64,000 nucleotides of DNA from Cokeromyces recurvatus (Eukaryota > Mucoromycota > Mucoromycetes > Mucorales > Mucoraceae): positions 682,001-746,000 of the forward strand of contig NW_026251394.1 in assembly GCF_025118155.1 (NCBI RefSeq). Direction: 5' to 3'. The first letter of the stretch is position 1. Each line of letters begins with the position of its first letter. The notes beneath the pieces were generated by a model. That model was not told the origin of the DNA, made no database searches, and saw nothing but the letters and a program-made list of their open reading frames with translations. Position numbers and translations under genes: made by a program. Positions 33,670 through 47,490 of this stretch are shown here, piece after piece.

Positions 33670-34883
33670 ATATGTGCGTTATATGTGTATATAAAAGACG
33701 CTAAAGAAGTAATGATAATATGTATTAAAAAAAAAAAAAAAAAAAAAAAAGAAATTGACATCCAGAAATAAAAATTTTTTTTAAATAAGCGATGATCGAT
33801 TCATTGATGTCAAGAAGTTACAATGATATAGAAAGACGGAGTTCACTTGTCAAAAAATATATATAAATAAACATATAAACAAATATATTTTTATATAAAT
33901 ACACATATGTCATTTTTTTTTTTATGTTGTTGCTGCCTTGACTATGCGTTATTATATTCATAATCAACTAAAATAGATCCTTACATACATATCTGTAACA
34001 AGATCAACAGCCTAAAGTTTATGTATGCATAATCATGTTTAATCCAAATATACGCCTTATTATTTTGTACGATTTATCTGAGATGAGGTAAGACTTTTTT
34101 TTTTTCCTCCTTAAAGGACTTTCTACACATTCTTAAGCTTTCTTTTGCAAATGATGAAATCAGTTCTCTTTTTATTTTATTTTTCTAGTACTTGAAGTAA
34201 TAAAAAAGATATTTTTTTTCTTAACTGTCTAGTCATAATATTATTAGAAGAAAACATTCTTTCACGAAATGAGTTATCTTTAACTCTTCAACTACTTGTT
34301 ACTACACTCTTTTTTCAATAATCTTTGAGAGGATAGATTAACTCTTTTTGATGATAGCAAGTTGGTATTCATGCAGATATGACGCAGTGTTCTATTTGGA
34401 AGAATAATAATAATAATAATAAAAAAAAATAGACGACAAGGAAATAAGATTATAGAAACATTATTAACTCGGGCATTAGTCAACAAATGAAATAAAACAG
34501 CTAACTATTCAAGTATTCGAGAGTCAAAAAAAATTTTTTTTTGTACACTTTTCTCTACAATTACATGTTAACAAATTCCCACCAGATAGAATTGAGTAAC
34601 TGTGTATGACTAAAATAATGATTCTTAGATATTATAGAACTGAAGAAAAAAAAAAAACGAAAAACAAAAAATAAAAACTTCAAAATGGTAAAATTATAGT
34701 GCAGATATTTGTATATTTGCATGTAATATTTAAGAGAAATTGTACATGAGAAAAATGGTCCTTTTTCTTTTTCTTTTTTTTCTTTTTGTTAATGTAATAT
34801 ATTTGGAATATATGCATAAAAGGCTAGTTTATATATTGGTATGCATATATTTGTTGTACATGGACTTATTTATATTATTATAA
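33670..34883. other. Intergenic upstream of CDC7
   Basis: AT-rich, with A and T homopolymers (33726-33750, 34092-34101) and ATA repeats; no gene seen. Holds the CDC7 promoter and the 3' flank of the Ync13-like gene. Confidence 0.45.
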
Positions 34884-37800
34884 CTATCTCAAAGACGTAA
34901 TAGGAGATAAATCGTTCGTTGGAATACTAGGTACAGGAGGAATGTCTGTTAACTGTTTCTTTTGATCATTATTTTCCAATAAGTTCATGTAAGCTGTAGG
35001 ATTATTGCGTTTTTCAAACTCAGTATGAAGAAAATCGCGTACTTGTCTTCCTGAACGCATACGAAGAATACGAAGAATGGTATCGCTGTTTGGTAAGTCA
35101 ATAGAAGCTGATTTCCTATGCGCATTTGATTTTCTCTTTTTAACTGTATTCTTGGAATGATATACTGATTTACTTCTATCTGCCTTCCTTCCTCCACGTA
35201 ATTTCAGTTCTAATTGATTCTTCACTGCAGAATTGTATGCTTCAATTAATTGATCTGTATCCAAATTATACGCAGCATTAATAGCTAAAAGAGCATAGTA
35301 CTGAGAATTTTCGAGTTTATCTAAGGGGACAGCATCTCCATCTTCACCACCGTTAAATAAAATTTTAAGAAGCTACGTATATTATATTAGTATTTTTTTT
35401 TTTTTTTAAAAATCAAATAAGCCATTGTTTACCTCTAACCATTTGTAAACAACATGGAATTCATAATCATCTAAAGGCTTCCACTCTGACAATTGTTCTG
35501 AAAGGGGTGGTAATAATACATTTTCTAGTGAAATCAGAATTTCTCTCCAAATTCTCAATATGACAAATTGCATATTTGTCTCGGATAAATTATCATTCAA
35601 AGTCTTTAAATTTTTCTCTAAATAATCCAATAATGGTGCTATGGAGTCTTCACAGTCTTGAAGAGTTGGTTCAATGTGTTTATTGGAACGAGAAAATGAA
35701 GAAAAGAAACTACGATCACGTCCTAATAATTTATCTAATGATTTACGGTTCAAGATTTGTCGAAAATAACTTCCCATCTATAAAATTCACAGTAAACTTA
35801 TTATTTAGCTATATATATATAGTATGTGTGTGTATATATATATTCACCTTATCGACAATAAGACCTGCAGCATCGTTTTCAGCCCTTTTCAAAACACGGA
35901 AGGCTTTACCAAACCAAAACTGAATATCATCCTTTTCACCTTCCATACTAACACGTAAGATAAGCCTTCCTTGAGGATTGAAATTTAAAACGAGCTCATG
36001 AGTTTGGAAATCACCATAATAAGAGGGGCCCAGTTTAAACCAGACACCACCACACTCTTCATCAGCACCAATCACGTCTTCATCATACACAAGAGCCAAG
36101 ACATCTACAGTCTCATCTGTAAGCCAAATATCAAATACTTGGTCCCAACGAGGATTTAAAGTCTCATAAACAGTTCTTGTTCTAGCTACAGGCTTTGAAT
36201 CAATTTCAAGAACAATATAAGGATCACTTAAACCATTATTATCTGCAGGAGGTAAATTTTCTGCTCTAACAATTTTTATAGAGTATAAGTAATTAGTATT
36301 GGTTTCAGTGGCCTTTTCATTTGCAGAAGGTGATAATTGTGATTCATATTCTCTCATTACTTGAGCAATTTCATCTACATCCATATTTTGGTATAATCGA
36401 TCCAGCTTTATACGTGCAACTTCGATATTATTAATTCTTACGCACGTCTATAACAAGAATTTTAATTTTTTTTTTTAAATCTCTATTTGTTTAAAATTTC
36501 GTTTGTTACCTGTGTCATAAAGTCATAGGGCTCTTCATGAGCTTTTCCGTGCGTACGATTGCCAATCAATTGATAACGAGCTCTATCAAAAAAGTTAGCA
36601 CTCGCATTTTGTACTTCTTCCATGTAATAACGGGGATAGATATCCATCGTAATCATTTCTTCTAGTTCCATGGTATATTGTTCAAGTGCAACACCAATCA
36701 CTTTAGAAAGGGCTGTATTAAAGTAGCATTCTTGTAGTCGATTGGGCCATTCTAACTTTTGAACAAAATCAACGGCTTGATAAAACATAGTAAAGAGATC
36801 AACAATGGAAGATGAATGAGGAGTTGTTTCATTAACCGCCTTAAACTAAAAAAAAAAAAAAGACAGTTATAAGTTATGTTTTACTATTTAAGTTTTAATG
36901 TTTCTTACCTCATCTTGTTTAATAGCATTACTAACCCACTCTGGTGTTTCTCCTGCTGTCGTTTTTAGCCATCGTTTGACGTGTAATAAAAACCATGATT
37001 CAACTTTGAATAATGCGGATTTTTGTCTATATGAAAAAAGAGTAAGAAACATTTTAAATATGTTTTTTTTTTCTTTTTTTTTTTTTTAGATGTTATTTTT
37101 ACTTTGGACCATATTGATCATAAAGTCTTTTTAATGTAAGTACTTTATCATATAACTGAAAAGTCAGGTCAATAGGTGCATTCCTAGCTTCAGGAAGAAA
37201 GGCCCAATTTTCCATTTCTAATACAAAAAAGGGCATTTGTCGAGCCATAACAATACTTGGTAAATGTAATGCACTAGATATAAAATTAAAAACATTTTTA
37301 TTTACAAAAGATCATATACATATGTACTTACTTCTTAAGTGGTTTTTTAAACTTCTTTGCAACACCAACAAGCTCTTTAATCAGCTTATCAGCCAAATGC
37401 ATCAAATTCGTCATATCATCATTTTTAGGATTCAAAACTGATTTTTCTAAGACTCTCCACCTAGAAACCGCTGCACCCTATTAAAAATTTAAAAAGTATA
37501 GAATATTCATATATATACTTCAAAAGAAAAAAAAAACATTGACGTTACTTACTGCAATTGTTTCTTCTAACAAATTGAAATGTTGATATGGATCAGAATG
37601 ATCTTCAAGATATGCTGGATTTTCATAAATATTATCTAGTAAATCAATTTGATCTTTAACAAATTCCGGACTAAAATGAGATGAGAAAGAAATCAGTAAA
37701 CCTGGACAAAAAAAAAAAAAGTTCTTTTTCTTTCAATTTACTTGATTCTCCAATATTGGCTCAAAGAATCAGCTAAATAGCGTAGACAAGTTTCATTTAA

Positions 37801-39526
37801 GCCTTCAAACACACGAATTAAATTCTCTCTCTATATATGTTTTTTTTTAAAAAAAAAGTGATTAGTTATAAATTATAAAAAGTACATTCTTATTTTATAC
37901 ATCATTAATTGTCCAATTTCGAATTTCATTTTCTTTTAAACATTTATCAAGTGCTCTCATAGCATCTCTAACATCAAGTATATCATATTCATTCTGAAAA
38001 TCTTCAGTATCCATACGATTTTTGATAGTTTCTAGATAAAGCACAGCTCTAAAAGGAGGAGATAAACGCCAAGTTGTCCAACATTCACGTAAAAGGTCTT
38101 CAGAAGCTTGAGATAATAGACTTGATTTTGCTCGTTCAGTATCAGGGGCAATCTTTGTATCAAGATCCATGCACATATTCATCAAAAGACGGAAATAGGA
38201 TCGAGGATCATTAGGAATATAAGTATAGGGGCTCTATTGAAAAAAAGAAATGCAAATAAATATATGTCTATCTCGATATATACAATCTAAATTTATAAAA
38301 TTAAATACGAACATCATCCAGAGAAGAAGAGCTACCATAAATAGAATTTCTTTTTGTTTCATTCATTTTTCTATTGCTACCTGATAAGAGGTTAGTAGAT
38401 CCAACATCCTGTTCGTTACTGATATTTAAAGAAAAGGATGGGCTTGTAACCATAACTGTCATTAAGCCTTGTAAATATTTCTTTTCTCTTGTTACCCAAG
38501 CATCGTAAGCTTGTTGGCTTGCAAAATCCTCTCTTCTACCTGGGAAAGATTGGTTTATATTGACTGCGTTGATTAGCTGCTTTAAGTCCAAAAAAAAGTT
38601 CTAAAAAAAAAAGAAAGGAAGGAAGTAAGAAAGAAAGAAAATAAATGCATAAGCTACGGAGATATTATAAAGATATTTACTGATTCTGTACAAATTGATT
38701 GTAGTTCATGAATTTTTTGTCTATGAATTGAATTTTCAATTTGAAACAAATTCTGCACAGTTTTAACCATTGGGAAATTTTCAATTATATCTACAATATC
38801 TGTCGAAGAAGAGTTACTGTTATTATTCGAGCTACTATTACTATTTCGTTGTTCCTGTATATGCTGTTTCTTTTTTGACTTTGGGGGAAGAATTGATTTA
38901 TTTAGTGTAGAAATCAGTTCAGCCGAAGCAGAATTAGGTGCGTCTTCTTTTAGGACCAATAACAATACTTCTGTAAATAAAACAACATAATTGTCCAAAT
39001 CCTTAAACCAAACAGCAGGATTAGGATCAGACTTTTTAAGTTCAGCTTCACTTGTTCTCAAAAAAGTAACGAGTAAATCGTTTATAGAGCCCTGAGGACG
39101 ATAGCGATGTTGTTTAACGATATCTCTTACTTGCTTAACAATCGAGATAAAACGACGATCGAGATATTCAGTCTTGGAAACATCCCTTCCTTCTTTAATA
39201 TCGTCAAGTCGACGCATGAGACCCACCACCACAGGTTTTGTTAATTTATCCTTAGTAGCATCATCACTAGCAAATTTATCAGCTATATTACCAAAGACAT
39301 CACTTACACCACTTAGATGAACTGAATGTCGATGACTACTAAAACTGTTACTAGTTCTTCGTTCCCTAACGCTAGATGTAAGTTTTTGTTTACTTTGATG
39401 TTCAAGGCAAGCATGGATGGCGCATCGAAGAGTGTAATCATAAACATAAGCTGGGTTTAATGTTCGAATGGCTCTTCTAGAACTATTTCCACCACGACGA
39501 AGTGTAGAAGAGCTCTTTGCTTGCAT
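34884..39526 (-). CDS. UNC13/Ync13-like protein (MUN/MHD regions plus C2)
   Basis: 1292 aa in 12 exons (minus strand): 38681-39526, 38313-38600, 37901-38233, 37742-37830, 37553-37670, 37332-37477, 37103-37273, 36909-37026, 36510-36845, 35848-36447, 35433-35777 and 34884-35372. All phases agree. The second donor (GTTCGT at 38312) is weak but is the only choice that keeps frame. Starts MQAKSSSTLRRGG, then RTLNPAYVYDYTLRCAIHAC. Middle exons give a helical MHD1/MUN region (YLADSLSQYWRI, LHLPSIVMARQMPFFVLEME, SWFLLHVKRWL). A C2 domain lies at about 869-985 (YSIKIVRAENLPPADNNGLS, SDPYIVLEID, TLNPRWDQVFD), followed by an MHD2-like C-terminus. Family role: vesicle priming/tethering at the plasma membrane during polarized secretion and septation. 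Asp residues typical of Ca2+-binding C2 loops are partly present (D in NGLSDPY and in VYDEDV). Confidence 0.88.
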
Positions 39527-40796
39527 TTAAAACTTTGTATTTTCTTTTGTAAATGACTTGTTTATTTTATTTTATTTTTTTTAAAAAAAAAAAAATAATG
39601 TTAATTGAAGATGAATATAATGAACAAGTGAAAAAGTTTAATTTTAATACGAGTTCAATAAATCTACGCCGCACATGCTTTGAAACCCAAATAATTTTTA
39701 CAATAAAAGAAAATGACTCCACTTCTACGAATAATACCATTTCAGCCCAGATCTTTATTTTATAAAGGAAAACTATTTACAAACAATAATTCAACTGCTT
39801 TACGTTGTATATTCTCTACTTTTAACAGAAATGCAGGCTATATCTTCTAAAGCGGCTTACAGTAAAGTTTACTATTAACTCAATCAATATTGATAAACGT
39901 AAGAACTAATTATTTAGTTCTTTCTTCTTCTTCATAGTGTATTTAAAAGATAGTCCTGTTTTCCCCGAAATCATGAAGTAAACAGTAATCTATTAACTTC
40001 CTTTTGTATATAGTAGATGTTAAAGAGATCCAATGATTGAATCTGGGCGAATTTTTATTTGGTTAGCCATAATAAAGCATTAAAATACTTAACATAACAT
40101 GTACAAGAACCTATTCTATGTTTAATATTTATGGTAGGCTACAGTTCCTAGTATCTAACTCTAATACTGATGCAATTCATAATCCAACTATTAATGTTTA
40201 TTAGAAAGCTCGTAATATACCTAACTGTATTCATAACTGTGCCTATTTTTTTTTTTTAAATAATTATAGCTTTACTGAGCTTTTTTAATACTAGTAACAA
40301 ACATATGCTATAATTAGATAATAAAACGAGGAAATCACTTTTATATATACTATATTGATTGTTGTTCAATATTTTACTCCTTACCATTTGAACAAGATTA
40401 AAAAAAGAATTGTAAAAAAGTAAAATATGTATAAGCCTAAGGTTTTTTATTTTATTTTTTTATTTTTTTTTTTTTGCTTGCTCTACCGTATTAAGTTTCT
40501 TTTTATTCAATAAATAAATACATTTTTGAATCCTTTTAACTTGTAAATATAAAGAAATTCTTTCTATTCATGTAATTAATTTTTTTTCATAATGAAGCGT
40601 ATCTAATAAGATATTTTCAACAATAAATAGGTGCCTGGCTTGAGTGAAAAAAAAAAAAAAAAAATAAATAATAATAAGAATACTAGAGCTGAGTTTTTTT
40701 TTCTAATTTAATAATGAACAGCAGAAAAAAGGAAAAGACTCTTTTTTTGTTTTGGTGAATACAATATTATATCCTTTTCTTCTTTTGTATTCAATA
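39527..40796. other. Divergent intergenic region
   Basis: A 55-codon plus-strand frame at 39598-39765 (beginning MLIEDEYNEQVKKFN) has ordinary composition, but no splice context or family, and is not called. The rest is AT-rich with T tracts near 40240 and 40450. Confidence 0.4.
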
Positions 40797-41537
40797 ATGA
40801 TCAAATCTGTTTTAATATTTAATAATCATGGTAAACCACGACTCATAAAGTTTTATCAGCAAATCGTAAGGTTTTCATTATATTATTTTGCTCCTACATG
40901 TTGATAATCTAAACTAAACTAAAATAAAATAAAGGACATTGCAACACAACAAGCTTTGATACAAGAAATCTTTTCATTAGTGTCCAAAAGACCCGATACA
41001 GCATGTAACTTTTTAGAAGGTAGTAAACTTCTTGGTGGTAAAGACACACGCGTTATTTATCGACATTATGCTACACTTTATTTTGTATTTGTTGTGGATG
41101 AAAGTGAAAGTGAACTTGGTATATTAGACTTGATTCAAGTAAGATATAATAATGGAAATTAGATATCATATATTCATCTAGTCTGATTGGTTTTTACGTT
41201 TATATAGGTTTTTGTTGAAAGTTTAGATAAATGCTTCGAAAATGTGTGTGAATTAGATTTGGTAAATTTAAAAGGACATTTTTTTTTGTTTTTTTTTAAA
41301 AAAAAAGAAAAAAAAAATGACATCAAATAATGCTTAATTATTTAGATCTTTCATTTTGACGAAGTGCATGCCATCTTGTCAGAAATTATTCAAGGTGGAC
41401 TAGTGTTAGAAACAAATATGGGTGAAATTGTGTCAGCAATAAATGAAATGAATAGAGCAAAGAAAAATACAGGTGGAATAACAGCTAATAGCTTAAGTTT
41501 AAGAGCAACAGAGTCACTAAAAAGTTTTCGTCATTAA
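40797..41537 (+). CDS. APS3: AP-3 adaptor complex small (sigma) subunit
   Basis: 172 aa in four exons: 40797-40865, 40935-41138, 41208-41261 (54 nt) and 41346-41537. The first exon gives MIKSVLIFNNHGKPRLIKFY, the invariant sigma-adaptin start. The second has the AP-3 sigma signature FLEGSKLLGGKDTRVIYRHY, then ATLYFVFVVD and SESELGILDLIQ. The third has VFVESLDKCFENVCELDL and the last IFHFDEVHAILSEIIQGGLV and LETNMGEI. Length and motifs match human AP3S1 except for a shorter, different tail. Family role: cargo sorting from Golgi/endosomes to the vacuole. Confidence 0.95.
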
Positions 41538-42656
41538 TGTACACATACATAATATATCTTACATAATAAATTAAACAGTTTATATGCTAATATATTCACA
41601 GGATATGCAACTATAAATGTATATATTCGATAAAGAACTAAGCATAATTACAATAAATAAAGTGGTTTCAAACTTACATAATAGGAGTTTACTTTGTTAC
41701 CACTGAAGCATATCATTAAGACCGTCTTTTATAGTTTCATTTAATTTTCAAGGTGGGCCTTTAATTATGTATACATCATATCAATATTATAAAACACACA
41801 CAGCAGCAATGATTGTTAGAGTCCTAGTATATTTGTATACGCTTTACAACAGCACGCACCCACATATCATGCAATATGTATAAAGTCAACCCAATCTAAA
41901 ACTACAACACACTTTCTCTCGCCTAACGTATGCTTTATATGCAATTTTCTATTTGAAAGTAACATATAAATCATGATATGTCTAAGCTCTCATGCTGACC
42001 ATTCTCTCTCCCTCTCTCTCTCTCTCTTTATTAAACAAGAGTAGCATTTGCAATCTTTGTTCCAACACTATCTTTAACCTTTTTTAATAAGACAAATGCC
42101 CATAATACTGTTCGTTCTCTATTAAAGTTTATTATATCTTATTTATATCTTGAACGAGTTTCATAAAAAAAAAAAAAAGTCCCAGACCAATCAGGTTACC
42201 CTGCCTTGATCTGTTTGTTACCCTAATATTGATACCATCAGCTATAAACTTAATTACTAGTTACATCTTTACACACCTACTGTCAAAACTTGGGCAAATA
42301 GCATAGCAATTTCTATGCACATGCACATCCTTACATAATATATTTGTTGCACAAAAAAAAAAGAACATTAAAGGTTATAACGTCAATAAACGTATATTAT
42401 ATATGTATATATCTATTTATTTATTTAAGTGTATAGTTATTATAAGTATATAATACACATATGCAAATACAAAAGAATAAAGGGGAGGAGGAGAATGTAA
42501 AAAAAAAAATAAAATAAAAATAAAATGACAAAATATAAAGGTAAACTACTGTACAATATTTGTTTATGTGTATAAATAAATGGAAATGCCTATATATGTA
42601 CTCTATGTGGCTTCGAAAAGAAACAACAACAACAGTACGCCACCGAATGAGGAACG
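41538..42656. other. Convergent intergenic region
   Basis: 3' flanks of APS3 and the GT49-like gene. AT-rich with a CT microsatellite at about 42005-42028. No gene seen. Confidence 0.45.
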
Positions 42657-44162
42657 TTACACGAACCTAGCAATGGCTCTTTGGTAAGGTTTTATAGAAG
42701 CACATTCTTCCCTTAAGTTTTCAGACTTTGGATCCTCCCATTTGTTTTGAGTAATAAATCTACGAGCTAATCGTATACAAGTTTCCTCTCTAAATTGTGT
42801 ATATAATCTACGATTATAATATCTCTATTATATATATATATATATAAAGGTCTTAATAATATATCCAAAAAAATAATACATAATCTAATGAATTTTTTAG
42901 TTACCTCTATCTGTCTTGCTTCATCAGGATAGGCATGAGTTTGATGGATGATAAAGTCATTTGGTAAGACATAAAAATTAACACCAGAGATATAAAGTTC
43001 ATAGAGACAAGCTGCTTTATTACTACCATAACCAGCAAAACGTTCATCACACCAAGGAGAACCTTGATTCTTAAAGATAACATAGGGCTCATAAGAGTAT
43101 TGGTAACTGGTGACTTTATAAATCTCTTCATTTTCATTAAGCCAGTCATCATAATCAGTGGGGGCATGTCCTGGTAACCAAAAGGAATGAAACATTTCGA
43201 TATTTTTATCCTTGTATTCTTTAACAAGCTCAGACTTTGTCTTTGGGAATGTACGATAATCTAAGCCTTCTTCTTGTCTTGAATATTCAAAGGCGGGGAT
43301 AACCAAGGCTGATTGCCCAGTTCTTAAGAGATTCATGGCCTTAGGGTTATTAAGAACAGAATGGCGGATATCGGTGGAAGGATAGAAATCGATATCGAGT
43401 TGCATGACATATTCTGTTCGAGCAAAGAGCCTAGCTACATTTCTCCAAAGGTTTAATTCGCGATCAAATTTGTCACGAATAACATGAACATCTACATATT
43501 TGCGCATATTCGAGTTCTTATTCATGGCTTGTTCCAAGATTTCAAGTGTAAATTCACCTTCATCGTCATCAGAGACATGAATAGTCACTGAGATAGGCCC
43601 TATAAGTAAAATAAAATGTTACTATGAATGTTGTTTTGACTTTTTTTTTTTAAAAAAAAAAAAAGGCATTCAAATCATACCTTGATATTTTGTTGCAAGT
43701 CTTGATAGATTTGGAATTCTATTTCTCGTAACTAAAGTGATAATTGTAATATCTTCGTCCATAAAGTTGATTTGAGATTTGTAATAATAAGGAATAATTT
43801 GAGATTCTTCAGAATAAGAGGATAACGAAAATGATTTTGATAAAATAGTTTCAATCGGCAATTGATGTATGTCACCTATAAAAAAAAAATACATTTAAAT
43901 ATGTGTACATACATATATATAAAGATGAAATATATATATTTATATGCATACCTTTCCCGTCAGCCCAAGTGAATTGGTTATTCAATCGGGCTTCATGTTG
44001 AAGTATTAAATCATTTTTAAAAAAAATTGCTCTTTTAAAATGAGAAGTATAGGGTTCATATGTACAATATTTTGTTAATAGTGCTAAACAAGATAAAAGA
44101 AGAACAAGCCCTAAGGTTTTAGTTCCTTTACGAGACATAAATGACTGAAAATCGACACTCAT
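42657..44162 (-). CDS. LARGE/B4GAT1-type (GT49) glycosyltransferase
   Basis: 422-aa type II membrane protein, exons 43952-44162, 43681-43875, 42905-43599 and 42657-42824. A short cytosolic N-terminus is followed by one membrane segment at about 16-30 (TLGLVLLLSCLALL), then a lumenal catalytic domain. Motifs: ITLVTRNRIPNLSRLATKY, GPISVTIHVSDDDEGE, LNLWRNVARLFARTEYVMQL, then the metal-binding DxD (D204-I-D206, LDIDFYPS), SALVIPAFEY, a Glu/Tyr-rich loop, SYEPYVIF, WCDERFAGYGSNKAACLYEL and DFIIHQTHAYP. This order is that of GT49 glucuronyltransferases (LARGE C-domain, B4GAT1). The start at 44162 was chosen because an upstream in-frame ATG adds a poly-Lys/Phe segment from homopolymer DNA. The acceptor giving RYYNRRLYTQFREETC was needed for the last exon to keep frame. 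Predicted Golgi enzyme; the acceptor glycan is unknown. Glucuronic-acid polymers are abundant in Mucorales walls, so a wall or glycoprotein role is possible. Confidence 0.85.
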
Positions 44163-46387
44163 TAGATATAGGTGTATATATTTATAAAGTGAAAAAAAGA
44201 AAAGAAACTGTTTTTTTTGTTTTTTTTTTAACAAAAAAAAGGCACAAAAATCACGACCTTTTATAATATTTTGTAAATGCATGTTTTTGGATATATTCTA
44301 TAAATACAATAACTAACACTTGATCAAATTTATACTATAATAGGTAAACTAGTTGCACAAATTTGCCTTATACGTTTTTGTTTTTTTTTCTAAGCCCATA
44401 TACGTCTTAGGCATAATTCACTATAAAGAAAAAGAAAAAATTGCCGGGTAAAGCTCATTAACAATTAATTATATTCAAAATAAATATATAGAAAAAAAAA
44501 AAAACGATACGTATTATTGATCACAATAAAACACAAAATTTATTCTATTTAATTTTATGAAAATATACTTAATCTCGTATAGAACAGTGAAGAAAATAGG
44601 GAATAAGGTTTACATATTACCTTGAGGATATTTGCTAGTTGTTCAAGACCAAAGAAGCGTCACTGTTTAAGTAATAGATCATTTTAAAGGCTTGGAGTTT
44701 ATGACAAATTATCCAAGGCGCATCCTTTTTTCTTTCAAGGAAACATAGCATCTTAGAATTCTTATTTAATACAAAGCAGACAATGATATTGGCACAATCA
44801 CATCATAAAAAATGATAAGCCTTTTAGAGGAAAAATCAAAGTACAGATATCGTGTTTACAGATAGTGGAATTAATGTTACTTTCAGCCATTGAGGAAGCT
44901 TCATCCTATTTTTGTTACTTATAGGGTAATCTAGTCAAGAGGTTAAAAAGAGATTCTTAAAGCAAATAGGAGAACTACTACTTCTGCCAAATATCATTCG
45001 AAAGAATTGAAATAATTTCAACAGAGTAATATAGATCTTGAGACGGAGAAAAGTATATCACTTGCAACAAAAAATACTTGAAGCTAAAAATAGTCATTTA
45101 TATAAATGTGTCAAACTTGAAATGAGGCGTTATGCCTTTAGAAATAAAGACAGAAGATTATTTAGTCATTAAAAAAAAAATACCGAAAAGTATGTAGGAG
45201 TTAATGACAATCCTCTTCATTTTACAATTGTACGTTAGAAGCTACAGGAAACCTTCTGTGAAAATATGCAACTTAATCAAAGTACTGTTTATTTAACAAA
45301 CTAAAAGACTCTGCTTCATGTAAAGATCTTTAAGTAGCATAAGAAAGAAATTATATATAATAATTATTATAAAGGGAAGCATATTTGAAAAAAGCGAAAT
45401 TTTTTAAAAAAAAAACGAACATTTATGGCTGATTGCTCTTGTTGAAATATAGGTTTTTCGACATAAAAGAGGCTGTGCTTCATAGATAAAATTACAAAAG
45501 GAGGAGTAAATAGGATTTGATGAAGTGTACGACACAGTTTTTGCTATAAATATGTGTGGAATAACAATTTGTTAAAGGAACAAATTTTCTATGTTTTATA
45601 TTAATTTGAGAGAGAAAGGACAAATATCTCAAAGACGTATACCCAATAAGCCATACCTTATTTAAAATCAAAATGCGTAATTAACCCTCTAGCATTTATA
45701 TGTTGGTCTGTTCTAACAGACAGAGCAATGTCAACGTATATTAGTGAGTACAGAAGTGGATGCAGATATCTATTAATTCTCTTTACATGCATGTATTCTA
45801 TAAAATATGTTTATATTTCTACATTCAAAGTTATTGCTTAAACAAGTCTATCACACTTAGATATTTGTAAGAGCTAATTCTAACATCTATTTTTCAAATA
45901 TATTTCTATACTTATTTTTTTTTTATCATTTGCTTGAATAATATAACTTAAAAAAATATATCTTTATTTAACCCATTCTATACCAACTCTTATATAAACT
46001 TGACCATGCTCCCTTATACTTTTTCTTGCTTGTTCATACTACTTCCTTAATAAACATCTTTTAGATGTGTTTCCACACATAATTTAGTAGGTTTATTCTT
46101 ATTTTTCCCACTTTATATGTGGCAATTCTCTTTTTGAAAATCATGTCTTTCACCTTTGTCTCTCTGGATATAAATTGAAAAATAATCCAAAAAAAAAAAA
46201 TAAAATAAAATAAAATAATAATTACGTAACAAAACTTGGCTTTCACATAAATTTATAGTGTTTTTAATAAAAGTATAAAGGAGAGCCAAGCATTATTAAA
46301 AGGAGATAAATTCTTCTTTTTTTTTTTTTTTTTTTTTTAAAATAACATAGCTGTTTTAATTTTATCTTTTTTTTTTCTTCTTTCAAA
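44163..46387. other. Divergent intergenic region, about 2.2 kb
   Basis: No gene with support. A plus-strand open stretch at about 45034-45170 reads ILRRRKVYHLQQKILEAKNS and ends at a stop; it is isolated and has no family. T tract at 46315-46338 just upstream of MOB4. Confidence 0.4.
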
Positions 46388-46730
46388 ATGACTGAAACTA
46401 CAGAAACTCCAAAAGCAGTTCTTAGAAGACTGTATCCTGGAAAACGTTTAGAAGTAAGGCAAAGAAGAAAAAAAAACTAATTAGTCATTTATTTATTGTT
46501 TACATTTTTCCTTTTTAAAAGGATTCTTTTCAATGGCCTATTGAAAGTTTAGATACTCTGGAATCAGCGTTCAATGTTCAAGAATATTTACAACAACTAA
46601 TACGAAAAGATTATAATGATGTTCATCATATTGTTGAATTACCAGATAATGTTGATGATGAAGTTTGGCAATATGAACATTTAAGGTATTAAAATTTAGA
46701 TTGCTTGGTTATTTCACAATTTAATAACAA

Positions 46731-46799
<69 letters not shown>

Positions 46800-47490
46800 A
46801 GACAAGTTTGTTTAGAACTAAGCTTACTAGTTGTAGCATTAGAATCGGAATGTACTAAACAAAATTGTCCCGAAATGAAAGCAGACGGATGGCTATATCT
46901 TTGTGCTGCTCATCCTGCTACACAATCAGTACATGTCAAAATCTTTATAAAGTTGATATATGTATATTTTATTTAATAATCCATTTATGCATTTACTTTT
47001 ATTAGTGTCCTGCCATAGATTATATAATTCATACTTTAGATGGAGCAACGATTTTATTAAATAACTCCAAATACTTTCCAAGCAGGTAAATAGAGAATGA
47101 TAAAACTAAACTTGGATGACTGACTGACTGACTTTTTATTAGGATTTCAGTTCCTGAACCATCACTAAAACATTTCCAATCTATTGCAAGACGTCTTTAT
47201 CGCATATTTGCTCATGCTTATTTTCATCATAGAGAAATATATGAATCCTTTGAAGTAAGTAAGAGAGAGGAAATTAAAGTATTTCTAATGAATAAAACGT
47301 ATTTTAGAATGAAACTTCCTTATATGCAAGATTTCTTTTGTTATCTCAGACTTATGGGTTGATCCCATCAAGTTTAGTCAGTATCCCAGATAAAGAAGAA
47401 TCCAATGCAAATGATAATGAAGAAGATAACGATTACAATAGAAATATACCTCATAATGCGTCTGCCATTTTATTATCTCAAGGTTCATAA
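46388..47490 (+). CDS. MOB4: MOB4/phocein-like kinase adaptor
   Basis: 243 aa in six exons: 46388-46453, 46522-46685, 46802-46928, 47006-47085, 47143-47254 and 47308-47490. Clear Mob fold of the phocein class: FQWPIESLDTLESAFNVQEY, VWQYEHLRQVCLELSLL, then a zinc site with ESECTKQNCPEM and later HAYFHHREIYESF (Cys and His ligands). YLCAAHP, CPAIDYIIHTLDGATILLN, KYFPSR and NETSLYARFLLL follow. Phocein is a subunit of STRIPAK phosphatase-kinase complexes (Golgi, cell-polarity and hyphal-fusion signalling in fungi). The C-terminal 45 residues are acidic and unlike animal MOB4. Intron 2 holds a T64 homopolymer. Convergent with XPO1, 176 bp between stops. Confidence 0.95.
46733..46796. repeat. Poly(T) tract of 64 nt inside MOB4 intron 2
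   Basis: An uninterrupted run of T ending five bases before the exon (GCTAG follows), so it is effectively the polypyrimidine tract. The longest homopolymer in the window. Confidence 0.95.
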
